Source: JBCBTJ01 sp039818665 (GTDB lineage Bacteria > Pseudomonadota > Alphaproteobacteria > Caulobacterales > Hyphomonadaceae). From it: a DNA stretch of 64,000 nt. Every line of letters starts with the position of its first letter. Positions within the stretch are counted from its first letter, which is position 1. Positions 1 to 7,142 of the stretch are shown piece by piece. The stretch lies in contig JBCBTJ010000005.1 in the NCBI GenBank assembly GCA_039818665.1, positions 1 through 64,000 of the forward strand, read 5' to 3'. A model generated the notes under the pieces. It saw only the letters and a program-made list of their open reading frames with translations, made no database searches and was not told the DNA's origin. Made by a program: the position numbers and the translations under genes.

Positions 1-1260
1 ATAATCGAGACCCGGGCAGCAGATAATGTCCGAGATCAGACCGGCGTTCGGGGTCGAGAGCCCCGCGGCGTCCAGCTCGCGATAGACGTCGTAGAGGTCG
101 TCCAGCTTCACATGCGGCAGAACCAAGTTCTGCTCGTGCGTCACGCGGATATCGTCGAACCCATATGTCTCGCCGAGATGGGCGACCACCATCATCTGCG
201 CGTCCGTCGCGTCGCCCGGCGCTTGGCCGATCGGCTTCAATGAGATGGTGACCGACGTATAGCCCGCTTGCTTGTGCGGATGCAGATTGACCTCCGCCCA
301 GCGCGCAAAGGCCGGATCGGCGGTTTTCGCGCGCTCGAACCGCTCCGAGGCTTCAGGCAGCGTCTCAAAGTCCGGCGGCGTGAAGAAGGCGTGGATCCGG
401 TCGATCTCTGAGCGCGGCAGGTCGATCTTCTCCTCCGCGCGCTGTGCGGCGAACTCCTCGTCCACTTGGCGGGTGAACTCCTCGGGGCCTAGCTCGTTCA
501 CCAGGATCTTGATCCGCGCCTTGTACTTATTGTCCCGCCGGCCATGGCGGTTGTAGACGCGCATAATCGCCTCGAGATAGTCGAGCAGTTCGGCTTCCGA
601 GACCCAGTCGCGCACCGTGACGGCCACATGCGGCGTGCGCCCCTGGCCGCCGCCGACCAATACTTCGAACCCCACCTCGCCGCCCTGGCGTTTCATGTGC
701 AGGCCGATGTCATGCACGCGCACCGCGGCGCGGTCGGTCTCGGCCGCCGTCACGGCGATTTTGAATTTGCGCGGCAGATAGGAGAACTCCGGATGGAAGG
801 TCGACCATTGCCGGATGATCTCGCACCAGGGCCGCGGGTCGACCACCTCGTCGGCGGCTGCGCCGGCGAACTGGTCCGTGGTCGTATTGCGAATGCAGTT
901 CCCGGAGGTCTGGTTGGCATGCATCTCGACCTCCGCGAGGCTGTCGAGAATGTCTGGAATGTCCTTCAGCGCGACCCAGTTGAACTGGATGTTCTGGCGC
1001 GTCGTGAAGTGGCCATAGCCGCGGTCATAGTCGCGCGCGATCGCCGCCAGCCGGCGCATCTGCGACGCGTTCAGCTGGCCGTAAGGGATCGCGATCCGCA
1101 GCATGTAAGCGTGGAGCTGCAGATAGACCCCGTTCATCAGGCGCAGCGGCTTGAACTCGCCTTCCGGCAGCTCGCCCGCCAGCCGGCGCTCCACTTGGCC
1201 GCGGAACTGTTTGGTCCGTTCCCGGATTATCTGTGTGTCGATGTCATCGTAGCGATACAT
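1..1260 (-). CDS. cysI: Sulfite (or nitrite) reductase hemoprotein, N-terminal 420 residues; cut by window edge
   Basis: Siroheme/[4Fe-4S] enzyme that reduces sulfite to sulfide with six electrons in cytoplasmic sulfur assimilation. The visible part starts MYRYDDIDTQIIRER. It carries the early siroheme-binding region (QLNASQMRRLAAIARDYDRG, FTTRQNIQFNW, TSGNCIRNTTTDQFAG near residues 55-125). The visible end reads DIICCPGLDY, which is the start of the first C-x5-C cluster motif: C415 is visible and the second Cys would lie just outside the window. The start ATG overlaps the stop of the upstream glutathione S-transferase gene by one base (TGATG), so it is the last visible gene of the cysG operon. 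Siroheme synthase in the same operon fits this role. Assimilatory nitrite reductases share the fold, so sulfite rather than nitrite is inferred from context. Confidence 0.88.
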   Translation of the reverse strand, partial: MYRYDDIDTQIIRERTKQFRGQVERRLAGELPEGEFKPLRLMNGVYLQLHAYMLRIAIPYGQLNASQMRRLAAIARDYDRGYGHFTTRQNIQFNWVALKDIPDILDSLAEVEMHANQTSGNCIRNTTTDQFAGAAADEVVDPRPWCEIIRQWSTFHPEFSYLPRKFKIAVTAAETDRAAVRVHDIGLHMKRQGGEVGFEVLVGGGQGRTPHVAVTVRDWVSEAELLDYLEAIMRVYNRHGRRDNKYKARIKILVNELGPEEFTRQVDEEFAAQRAEEKIDLPRSEIDRIHAFFTPPDFETLPEASERFERAKTADPAFARWAEVNLHPHKQAGYTSVTISLKPIGQAPGDATDAQMMVVAHLGETYGFDDIRVTHEQNLVLPHVKLDDLYDVYRELDAAGLSTPNAGLISDIICCPGLDY

Positions 1261-1889
1261 CAGGCCGCCTCCATCGCCGGGTCGAGGCCGAGCTCCCGCT
1301 CGACGCGGCCAACCCATTTCTGGACGGCAGGGAACTCATCCAGGTCAAACCCGCCCTCGTGGGCGACGCGCGTATAGGCGACCAGCGCGATGTCGGCGAG
1401 CGTCATCGACGCGCCGACCAGCCAATCGGAGAATTGCAGCTGCAGCTCCATCACGCCCAGCGCGCGCCGGCCCTTCGCCAGCAGGCTCGGATCAAGCTCG
1501 CTCTCCGCCACGCCCTTGAATTTCAGCTGAGAGCGCCGAACGGCGATGTAGGGTTCGTGGGAATATTGCTCCCAGAACAGCCAGCTCATCATCTGCGCCC
1601 GCGCGAACGTGTCCGACGGCACGAGATCCGAGCCCGCCTCCTCGGCGAGGTAGAGCATGATCGCGTCCGACTGCGGCAGCACGCGGCCATTCGGCCAGCG
1701 CGCCAGCGGCACCTGGCCGGCCGGGTTCAGCGCCAGAAAGTCTTCTGTGTTGGTCTCGCCGCTGAAGATGTCGACCTCGACCCAGTCATAATCGACGCCC
1801 AGCGCGTCCGCGACCCAGCGCGGCTTCAAGCAATTCCCGCTCTCGCAATTGCCGTAGAGTGTCAGCTTACTGATTTCTTGCGGCGCCAT
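1260..1889 (-). CDS. Glutathione S-transferase family protein
   Basis: 209-residue soluble protein with an N-terminal thioredoxin-like domain (about residues 8-85; LYGNCESGNC with candidate catalytic Ser/Cys, and the cis-Pro region NPAGQVP followed by SDAIMLYLAE, the glutathione-contacting segment). A C-terminal all-helical domain (about 95-200) contains LVGASMTLADIAL, the usual GST N-capping motif. The family conjugates glutathione to electrophiles or reduces disulfides; the substrate here is unknown. It overlaps the DUF2849 stop (TAATG) and the cysI start (TGATG), so it is translationally coupled within the sulfite-reductase operon. That is an unusual place for a GST and suggests thiol or persulfide chemistry linked to sulfide production. 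This last point is inference. Confidence 0.85.
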   Translation of the reverse strand: MAPQEISKLTLYGNCESGNCLKPRWVADALGVDYDWVEVDIFSGETNTEDFLALNPAGQVPLARWPNGRVLPQSDAIMLYLAEEAGSDLVPSDTFARAQMMSWLFWEQYSHEPYIAVRRSQLKFKGVAESELDPSLLAKGRRALGVMELQLQFSDWLVGASMTLADIALVAYTRVAHEGGFDLDEFPAVQKWVGRVERELGLDPAMEAA

Positions 1890-2206
1890 TATCGGCCTCC
1901 GATCTTCGAAAATTCAGGATGCGAGGTCGGCCCTTCGGCGCGAATGCGCTCGCGTAGGGTCTCGCGGCCCGTGATCCCGCCCTCCGGCGTGATTTCCATG
2001 AAATAGGGATCGTTCACGAGGGTCTCGGCCGACTCCGCCTCGGCGAGCCGGGCCTCGGCCTCGTCGCCAGCGAACACGCCGATCTCAGACGAATCGGCCG
2101 TCCAGCCGCCGTCCTGCGTCATCCAGACCACGCCGCCCGTCGCCGTGTCCCAAGCGGTCACCGCTTTCTGGGCGTCGTGTTTAAGTTTCGGACGAACCGA
2201 ACTCAT
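1889..2206 (-). CDS. DUF2849 domain-containing protein
   Basis: 105-residue acidic protein of the DUF2849 family, which is typical of alphaproteobacterial sulfite-reductase operons. The family-like core is AVTAWDTATGGVVWMTQDGGW near residues 15-36, followed by an acidic helix (EAEARLAEAESAE). There is no signal peptide or membrane segment and no known catalytic motif. It overlaps cysG by four bases (ATGA) and the GST gene by one base. Function is unknown; conserved linkage suggests an accessory role in siroheme insertion or sulfite reduction. The family call comes from recognising the sequence pattern together with the context. Confidence 0.8.
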   Translation of the reverse strand: MSSVRPKLKHDAQKAVTAWDTATGGVVWMTQDGGWTADSSEIGVFAGDEAEARLAEAESAETLVNDPYFMEITPEGGITGRETLRERIRAEGPTSHPEFSKIGGR

Positions 2207-3612
2207 GCCGCGCTCTCCTCCAGGTCACGGGCGAACGCCTCGAGAGGCAGGCCCGCCACCTCGCCGATCACCAACAGCGCGGGACCTTTGATCTCGTTCC
2301 GCGCGATCAGGCTCGGCAACTCCGCCAGCGCGCCGAAGACGCGGATCTCGTCGTCCCGCGTGCCATTCTCGATCACCGCCACCGGCGTCGACGGCGCGCG
2401 GCCGGCGTGCAGCAAATTCTCCGCGATCGACGGCGCCGTGCCGACGCCCATGAAAACGACCACGGTCTGGTTCGCCCGCGCCAGGGCCGACCAGTCCAGA
2501 TCCGGCGCTTCGCCCGATTTCGCATGTCCGGTCACGAAGGTGAGGGCTTGGGCGTGGTCGCGATGGGTCAGCGGCACGCCCGCCGAGGCCGCGCAGCCAA
2601 GCGCCGAGGAGACCCCCGGGACCACATGCGCCGCAACGCCCGCGCGTTGCAGCGCCTCAAGCTCTTCGCCGCCGCGCCCGAACACGAACGGATCGCCGCC
2701 CTTCAGCCGAACCACGCGTTTGCCGGCGCGCGCCGAAGCGATCATCCGCTCATGGATCACATCCTGCGGCACCGAATGGTCGCCTTTGGATTTTCCCACA
2801 GACACCCGGTCCGCGTCCCGGCGCGCGAGATCCATGATCTCGTCCGAGACCAGCCGGTCATAGTAAATCACATCGGCGTTCTGGATCAGGCGGAAGGCTT
2901 TCAGCGTGAGCAATTCCGGATCGCCCGGCCCCGCGCCGACAATGTGCACCACGCCGGCCTCGCCCCGTCCGCCGAGGACCGCCCGCATCGCCGCTTCCGC
3001 GCCCTCAAGATCGCCCGCCAAGGCCAGCTCGGCCGGCGCGCCGTTCAAAACGTGTTCCCAATACTGGCGGCGTTCAGCATCATCGCTGAGCGCGGCCTTC
3101 ACCTCCGGCCGCATCTGTTTCGCGAGCGCGGCGAGATCGCCGAGCCGCGCCGGCAGCGCCGCTTCCAGCTTCGCGCGAACCGCTTTCGCCAGCACCGGGG
3201 CCGCGCCGCCCGTGCCGACGGCGGCCACGACATCGCCGCGGTCCAGGATCGAGGGCACCACGAAGTCCGAGTGATCCGGCCGGTCCACCGCGTTCAGCGG
3301 CACGCCGAATTGGCGCGTCAGCTCGATCGCCGCCATGGCTTCGGCGTCCTCGTCCAGCGCGACCACGGCGAAGGCCGCCACGTCTAGCGCCGGCCCGGCG
3401 CGATCGAAGGGCGCAACCGCCACCCGGCCCGCGAATTCCTCCGCGAAGTCCGGCTCCAGCCGATCGGCGATGACGGTGATCTCAGCCTCGGTCTTCGCCA
3501 GCAGCCGCACCTTGCGCCGCGCGGTCTCGCCGCCGCCGAACACGACCACGCTCGCGCCGTCCATTTGAAAAAAAGCTGGAAACAGCCGCACGGCGCTCAC
3601 ACCTCCGCTCAT
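2203..3612 (-). CDS. cysG: Siroheme synthase (multifunctional CysG)
   Basis: Makes siroheme from uroporphyrinogen III by methylation, NAD-dependent oxidation and iron chelation. The N-terminal half has the precorrin-2 dehydrogenase nucleotide-binding motif VVVFGGGETARRK (about residues 22-34). The C-terminal half is a SAM-dependent uroporphyrin-III methyltransferase with VGAGPGDPELLTLKAFRLI and RLKGGDPFVFGRGGEE. The length of 469 residues matches CysG. The reading frame is open to a TTG/ATG at 3672, but similarity begins at LFPAFF, so I use the ATG at 3612. A GTG at 3591 preceded by GGAGG is an equally reasonable start. It is the first gene of the cysG-DUF2849-GST-cysI operon and is divergent from a LysR regulator across about 80 bases. 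Confidence 0.92.
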   Translation of the reverse strand: MSGGVSAVRLFPAFFQMDGASVVVFGGGETARRKVRLLAKTEAEITVIADRLEPDFAEEFAGRVAVAPFDRAGPALDVAAFAVVALDEDAEAMAAIELTRQFGVPLNAVDRPDHSDFVVPSILDRGDVVAAVGTGGAAPVLAKAVRAKLEAALPARLGDLAALAKQMRPEVKAALSDDAERRQYWEHVLNGAPAELALAGDLEGAEAAMRAVLGGRGEAGVVHIVGAGPGDPELLTLKAFRLIQNADVIYYDRLVSDEIMDLARRDADRVSVGKSKGDHSVPQDVIHERMIASARAGKRVVRLKGGDPFVFGRGGEELEALQRAGVAAHVVPGVSSALGCAASAGVPLTHRDHAQALTFVTGHAKSGEAPDLDWSALARANQTVVVFMGVGTAPSIAENLLHAGRAPSTPVAVIENGTRDDEIRVFGALAELPSLIARNEIKGPALLVIGEVAGLPLEAFARDLEESAA

Positions 3613-3692
3613 TGTCCGGGCGCTAAAGTGGCGGTTGACGCCGTCATCGCAAGCAGAGAAGCCTGAGGTCACTGTTTAGAGATACTGAACCC

Positions 3693-4625
3693 ATGTCCGA
3701 CCCTTCCGATCGCCTGCCGCCGTTGAACGCGCTACGCGCATTCGAAGTCGCAGCGCGCCGCTTGTCTTTCACAAAAGCTGCAGAAGACCTCAACGTCACG
3801 CCGGGCGCGATCAGTCAACAAATCCGTCAGCTGGAGGATTTCGCCGGCGCGCCCTTGTTCAAGCGCACTGGCCGCTCCGTCCTCCTCACCGACTCCGCCC
3901 AAGCCGCCCTCCCCCTCGTCCGCGACGCATTCGACAAGATCAACGAGGCCGGCCGCGTCATGCAGGCGCCGGCGCGCAAGGGCAAAGTCATGGTCTCCAG
4001 CGCGCCGTCTTTCGCCGCCAAATGGCTCGCCCCCCGGCTTGAAGCCTTCCACCGCGCCCATGACGGCGTCGAAGCCTGGATCTCGGCCGACATGTCGCTC
4101 ACCGACTTCGCCCACGCCGACGCCGACATCGCCATCCGCTATGGGCGCGGCGATTATGACGGGCTGAAATCAGAGCATTTGATGGACGAGACCGTTTTGC
4201 CGGTCTGCGCGCCGTCCCTCTTGGAAGGCGCGAACGCCATTCAGCGCCCCACCGACCTCGCCAAGCATACGCTGCTCCACGATGAGAGCGGCGAAAACGA
4301 TCCCTCTTGCCCGGATTGGGCGAGCTGGCTGCGCGCCCGCGACGTGCTGGGCGTCGACCCCAAGCGCGGGCCCCGCTTCAATCAGGGCGTCCTGATCATC
4401 GAGGCGGCGGTCTCCGGCCAGGGCGTGGCGCTCGCCAAGCGCGCGGTCGCCGAGGCCGACCTCGCCGCCGGCCGCCTCGTCGCCCCCTTCGCCGACGGCT
4501 CTACGCCGATCGACTTCGGCTATTGGGTCGTCTGGCCAAAAGGCCGCCACCTGACGCCGGAAGTGCGCGCCTTCATGAAATGGCTGAAAGCCGAAGCCGC
4601 GCGGGACGAGGTGGTGGGGGTTTAG
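3693..4625 (+). CDS. LysR-family transcriptional regulator, GcvA-like
   Basis: 310-residue regulator. The N-terminal winged helix-turn-helix (residues about 8-67: LNALRAFEVAARRLSFTKAA, then TPGAISQQIRQLE) is followed by a periplasmic-binding-fold effector domain (about 95-300). The opening motif LPPLNALRAFEVAARRLSF is typical of the GcvA subgroup. It is divergent from the cysG operon with an 80-base gap, the usual layout for a LysR protein controlling its neighbour. A role in sulfur assimilation is therefore plausible but not shown: the sequence is closer to GcvA than to CysB, and I did not find a convincing T-N11-A operator. Confidence 0.88.
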   Translation: MSDPSDRLPPLNALRAFEVAARRLSFTKAAEDLNVTPGAISQQIRQLEDFAGAPLFKRTGRSVLLTDSAQAALPLVRDAFDKINEAGRVMQAPARKGKVMVSSAPSFAAKWLAPRLEAFHRAHDGVEAWISADMSLTDFAHADADIAIRYGRGDYDGLKSEHLMDETVLPVCAPSLLEGANAIQRPTDLAKHTLLHDESGENDPSCPDWASWLRARDVLGVDPKRGPRFNQGVLIIEAAVSGQGVALAKRAVAEADLAAGRLVAPFADGSTPIDFGYWVVWPKGRHLTPEVRAFMKWLKAEAARDEVVGV

Positions 4626-4759
4626 CCGGGAATCGCCGACGCAACGCGCGGCCCGGCCTATTCGTCGCGGCGGCTGATCGGATCGCAGTTCGCTGAACCG
4701 ACGCTTGAAACCGAGCGAACGCGTGTATGTGACTAGCGCAAATCCCGTGGAGCCGCGCT

Positions 4760-5680
4760 TTGATCGACCTGCCCAAGTGTATCGAGATTGACGTCGACGG
4801 CGGCGCGTATCGCTGGATGCACTACCATCGCGATGATCCAGACGCGCAACGCCAGCTCGCTCAGAACGCCGCTGACCTTGGCGACGAGCAGCTTTCGGCT
4901 CTGCTTGCGGACGACACACGGCCGCGTTGCACGCCATTCGACAATGGAGTCTTGCTCAACCTTCGCGGCGTGAACCTCAATCCGGGCCAAGACCCCGAGG
5001 ACATGGTGTCCGTTCGGCTCTGGATCGACGCCGCGCGAGTCATTGGAGTTTGGCTAAGACCGCTGGCGGCCGTAGGCGATCTTTACGTCGAAACCCAAAA
5101 GGGCCGGGGACCGAATTCAACCGGCGGGTTCGCCGAACAGCTCGCTGAACGCTTGATCACGCGCATGGAGCCCATCGTCGCCACGCTGAGCGACCGGATC
5201 GACACGCTGGAGGAGCGCGTTATTGACGCAAGAGGCGCGACAACGCGCGGAGATCTCGCGGAAACGCGTCGAATGGCGATCATTTTGCGCCGCTACATCG
5301 CGCCGCAGCGTGAAGCGTTGGCAACACTCGCCGCGCAGCAAAACGACTGGCTAAGCGCCGAAGACAAAACCGGATTGCGCGAATCCTTCGATCGAACCAC
5401 ACGGCTGGTTGAAGATTTGGACGCCTTGCGAGAACGCGCCGCGGTGATCCACGACCAGCTGGCTGACAAGCGAGCCGCGGAGATGAACCGGAGCATGCTG
5501 GTGTTGGCCGTCGTCGCGGCGATCTTCTTGCCGCTTGGCCTTTTGACCGGGCTGTTGGGCATCAATGTGGGCGGCATCCCCCTGGCGGACTCGCCATTCG
5601 GGTTCGCGCTCGTGACGGGACTGCTCTTCGTACTCGGCGGCGCGCAGTACTGGCTCTATCGACGTTGGAACCTGTTGTAG
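4760..5680 (+). CDS. zntB: ZntB/CorA-family divalent metal transporter
   Basis: 306-residue inner-membrane protein of the 2-TM GxN family. A long cytoplasmic N-terminal funnel domain with predicted long helices (residues about 100-240, ERLITRMEPIVATLSDRIDTL onward) precedes two C-terminal membrane segments (about 248-270 and 280-299). The pore-loop signature reads GIN (LGINVGG), not the GMN of CorA, which is why ZntB (zinc transport) is preferred over CorA (magnesium). The only in-frame start after the upstream TGA (4730-4732) is a TTG at 4760, preceded by GGAG at a good distance (4749-4752). It appears to be monocistronic. Transport direction and metal remain inferred. Confidence 0.82.
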   Translation: MIDLPKCIEIDVDGGAYRWMHYHRDDPDAQRQLAQNAADLGDEQLSALLADDTRPRCTPFDNGVLLNLRGVNLNPGQDPEDMVSVRLWIDAARVIGVWLRPLAAVGDLYVETQKGRGPNSTGGFAEQLAERLITRMEPIVATLSDRIDTLEERVIDARGATTRGDLAETRRMAIILRRYIAPQREALATLAAQQNDWLSAEDKTGLRESFDRTTRLVEDLDALRERAAVIHDQLADKRAAEMNRSMLVLAVVAAIFLPLGLLTGLLGINVGGIPLADSPFGFALVTGLLFVLGGAQYWLYRRWNLL

Positions 5681-5706
5681 GGCGGGGCCGTCTCCCAAAC
5701 GAAAAA

Positions 5707-5733
5707 CGCGCCGCCGGCGAAACCGGCGACGCG
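5707..5733 (-). terminator. Rho-independent terminator of the marR-dps-small ORF unit
   Basis: GC-rich hairpin: CGCG and CGCCGG on one arm, loop CGAAA, then CCGGCG and CGCG, with one mismatch. Read on the minus strand it is followed by five T residues (5706-5702). It lies just after the stop of the small membrane protein gene, so it should end that leftward transcript. On the plus strand no T tract follows, so it is probably not a terminator for zntB. Confidence 0.72.
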
Positions 5734-5742
5734 CTCCTCCCC

Positions 5743-5760
5743 TAACGCCGCTCGGCGTTA
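5743..5760. repeat. 18-base inverted repeat containing a stop codon
   Basis: TAACGCCG, two-base spacer, CGGCGTTA. The repeat includes the TAA stop of the 45-residue ORF and sits 9 bases from the terminator hairpin. It may form a second small hairpin at the 3' end of the transcript that protects it or helps termination. Confidence 0.5.
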
Positions 5761-5895
5761 AGCTGCGAATGCAATGCTCATGGCGGCGAGCGCGAGCGTC
5801 GCGGCGCTCAGCGATACGCCGAAAACGAGCGGCATGTTTTTGGTTTTCTCGCCGTGTTTGGCGTCTGTCTCGTGGATGGCGGGATTGATGGCCAT
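5758..5895 (-). CDS. 45-residue single-span membrane protein, unknown function
   Basis: A short ORF with a strong ribosome binding site (AGGAG, five bases before ATG at 5895). The first 20 residues are hydrophilic (MAINPAIHETDAKHGEKTKN). They are followed by one hydrophobic stretch of about 25 residues rich in Ala, Leu and Ser (starting MPLVFGVSLSAATLAL) that runs to the C-terminus. This suggests a one-pass inner-membrane peptide with a cytoplasmic N-terminus. It lies 40 bases downstream of dps on the same strand and is followed by an intrinsic terminator, so it is the last gene of the marR-dps unit. I do not recognise a family. The good RBS, the terminator and the membrane segment are the reasons for calling it a gene. 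Confidence 0.62.
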   Translation of the reverse strand: MAINPAIHETDAKHGEKTKNMPLVFGVSLSAATLALAAMSIAFAA

Positions 5896-5935
5896 GGGAA
5901 CTCCTATTGGTTGCAATGAACTATTGGGCGGGCGG

Positions 5936-6439
5936 CTATTGGACGGTGATCGCCTTCAGCATCCAGGCTGCTTCTTCGTGGACGCCGATGCGTGCTGTCA
6001 GAAGATCAGCCGTGTACACATCGTTCACCTCTTCGGCGGCTTTGACGACGTCGCGCATCAAATCAGCCAGGGTCAGATGATCGGCCGCGAGTTCGTTCAG
6101 CATGCCGCCGGCGTCCGGAAAATCTGCGACATCGTCGATCGAGGTGTCAGCGAGGTAGTTCGACAGACCCATCGGGGCGGCCGACCCAAGCGCGCGGATC
6201 CGTTCCGCGATGTCGTCGACGGCGACCGCCAAGTCCCGGTATTGGTCGTCGGTCAGCTTGTGGACGCTGTAGAAGAGCGGTCCCGTCACGTTCCAGTGGA
6301 AGCCGTGCGTTTTGTGATAAAGCACGTAGGTGCTCGCAAGCGTCTTGCCGAGAAGCGCGGAGAGCGCTTGGCGATCGCGCTTCGGAACCTGAGTGTCGAG
6401 CGGGAGCTTTTCGGCGCGGGCTTTCAGAGCGGTTGTCAT
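5936..6439 (-). CDS. dps: Dps-family ferritin-like DNA-protection protein
   Basis: 167-residue dodecameric mini-ferritin that binds DNA, oxidises Fe(II) with hydrogen peroxide and stores iron. The inter-subunit ferroxidase signature is visible: HKTHGFHWNVTGPLFYSVH, then DQYRDLAVAVDDIAERIRALG (residues about 45-90), with His, Asp and Glu ligands in place. The short N-terminus is Lys/Arg rich (MTTALKARAEKLPLDTQVPK), as used for DNA binding. The frame is open to 6466, but the ATG at 6439 has AAGGA six bases upstream and is chosen. It sits 83 bases after marR and before a 45-residue membrane protein gene. Oxidative-stress or stationary-phase control through MarR is likely but inferred. Confidence 0.92.
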   Translation of the reverse strand: MTTALKARAEKLPLDTQVPKRDRQALSALLGKTLASTYVLYHKTHGFHWNVTGPLFYSVHKLTDDQYRDLAVAVDDIAERIRALGSAAPMGLSNYLADTSIDDVADFPDAGGMLNELAADHLTLADLMRDVVKAAEEVNDVYTADLLTARIGVHEEAAWMLKAITVQ

Positions 6440-6522
6440 GTCTGTCCTTTCTTGTTCGGCGCTCATACGCTGAGCGGAGCGCGCGGAGTGGGTTGGCGAT
6501 GCTTTCGGCGTCGGCCCGGGGT

Positions 6523-7059
6523 CTAGTGACCGCTCGAGGGCGCGCCTACGGTCAGCACCGGCGACGCATCGATATCGTCGGCGCCCATCATCTGCGCGAT
6601 GTCGATCAGCGCAGAGATGATTTCTGTTCGTCGCTCTTCGGATAGGTCCGAAAAGGCGGCGATGAAGGTTTCTTGCAAAAGCGGCGGCGCAGCACGCAGT
6701 TGATTGCGACCAGAAGCCGTCAACCTGGAATGCACGACACGGCGGTCGGTTTCGCTGCGGTAGCGCTCAATCAAGCCCCTGCCTTCCAATCGGTCCAGGA
6801 TCGCCGTCACGGTAGGTTGGCTGAGGCTGACAGACTGTGACACAGACCGGGTCGTTACTTCGCCAAGCTCGTCGATCGCCTGAAGCACGATCAACTGTGG
6901 AGACGAGAGGCCCGCTTCTCGCGCCAGCTTTTTCGACTGAACGTCGACGGCGCGGATAATTTGCCGCAAACGAGTCAGCACCGCTTTGGCGTCTCGATCC
7001 GGATTGGCGTCCATGGGCGGCATGGCGGCAACGGGATTGGTCGTCGGTTGAACAATCAT
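6523..7059 (-). CDS. MarR-family transcriptional regulator
   Basis: About 178-residue winged-helix regulator. The DNA-binding core is SSPQLIVLQAIDELGEVTTR, SVSLSQPTVTAILDRLEGRG and the wing RYRSETDRRVVHSRLT (residues about 50-125), flanked by dimerisation helices. It contains no cysteine, so it is not a thiol-based peroxide sensor of the OhrR type; the ligand is unknown. The start is uncertain: ATG 7059 lies only a few bases from the predicted transcription start and has no Shine-Dalgarno sequence, and internal ATGs at 7023 and 7014 are possible. It is divergent from an MscS-type channel and heads a unit with dps and a small membrane protein. Confidence 0.87.
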   Translation of the reverse strand: MIVQPTTNPVAAMPPMDANPDRDAKAVLTRLRQIIRAVDVQSKKLAREAGLSSPQLIVLQAIDELGEVTTRSVSQSVSLSQPTVTAILDRLEGRGLIERYRSETDRRVVHSRLTASGRNQLRAAPPLLQETFIAAFSDLSEERRTEIISALIDIAQMMGADDIDASPVLTVGAPSSGH

Positions 7060-7070
7060 TTCAGGACGAA

Positions 7071-7098
7071 AGATTAGTGCACGAAGATTTATTGTCAA
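7071..7098 (-). promoter_or_regulatory. Sigma-70-type promoter of marR with operator-like repeats
   Basis: On the minus strand a perfect -35 TTGACA (7098-7093) and a near-consensus -10 TAATCT (7076-7071) are separated by 16 bases. The spacer holds the palindrome GTGCAC (7077-7082). Two near-identical direct repeats, ACGAAAGATTA (7066-7076) and ACGAAGATTTA (7081-7091), flank it. Binding here would block the promoter, as expected for an autoregulated MarR gene. The divergent channel gene starts only about 45 bases away and may share the control. Confidence 0.68.
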
Positions 7099-7142
7099 GG
7101 CCGGCGGCCGTGGTAGGACGATCGCGCACCGCTGAAACGAGC

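Noticed and set aside
544..1377. Long plus-strand open frame opposite cysI
   Set aside because: It is a GC-rich shadow rich in Arg, Ala and His with no recognisable domain, and the minus strand encodes a clear reductase.
2407..3387. Long plus-strand open frame opposite cysG
   Set aside because: It is an antisense shadow with biased composition; the minus-strand product is an unmistakable siroheme synthase.
5904..5942. Three CTATTGG repeats between dps and the small membrane protein gene
   Set aside because: They are only seven bases long with irregular spacing; one overlaps the dps stop and one the ribosome binding site, so they are probably incidental.
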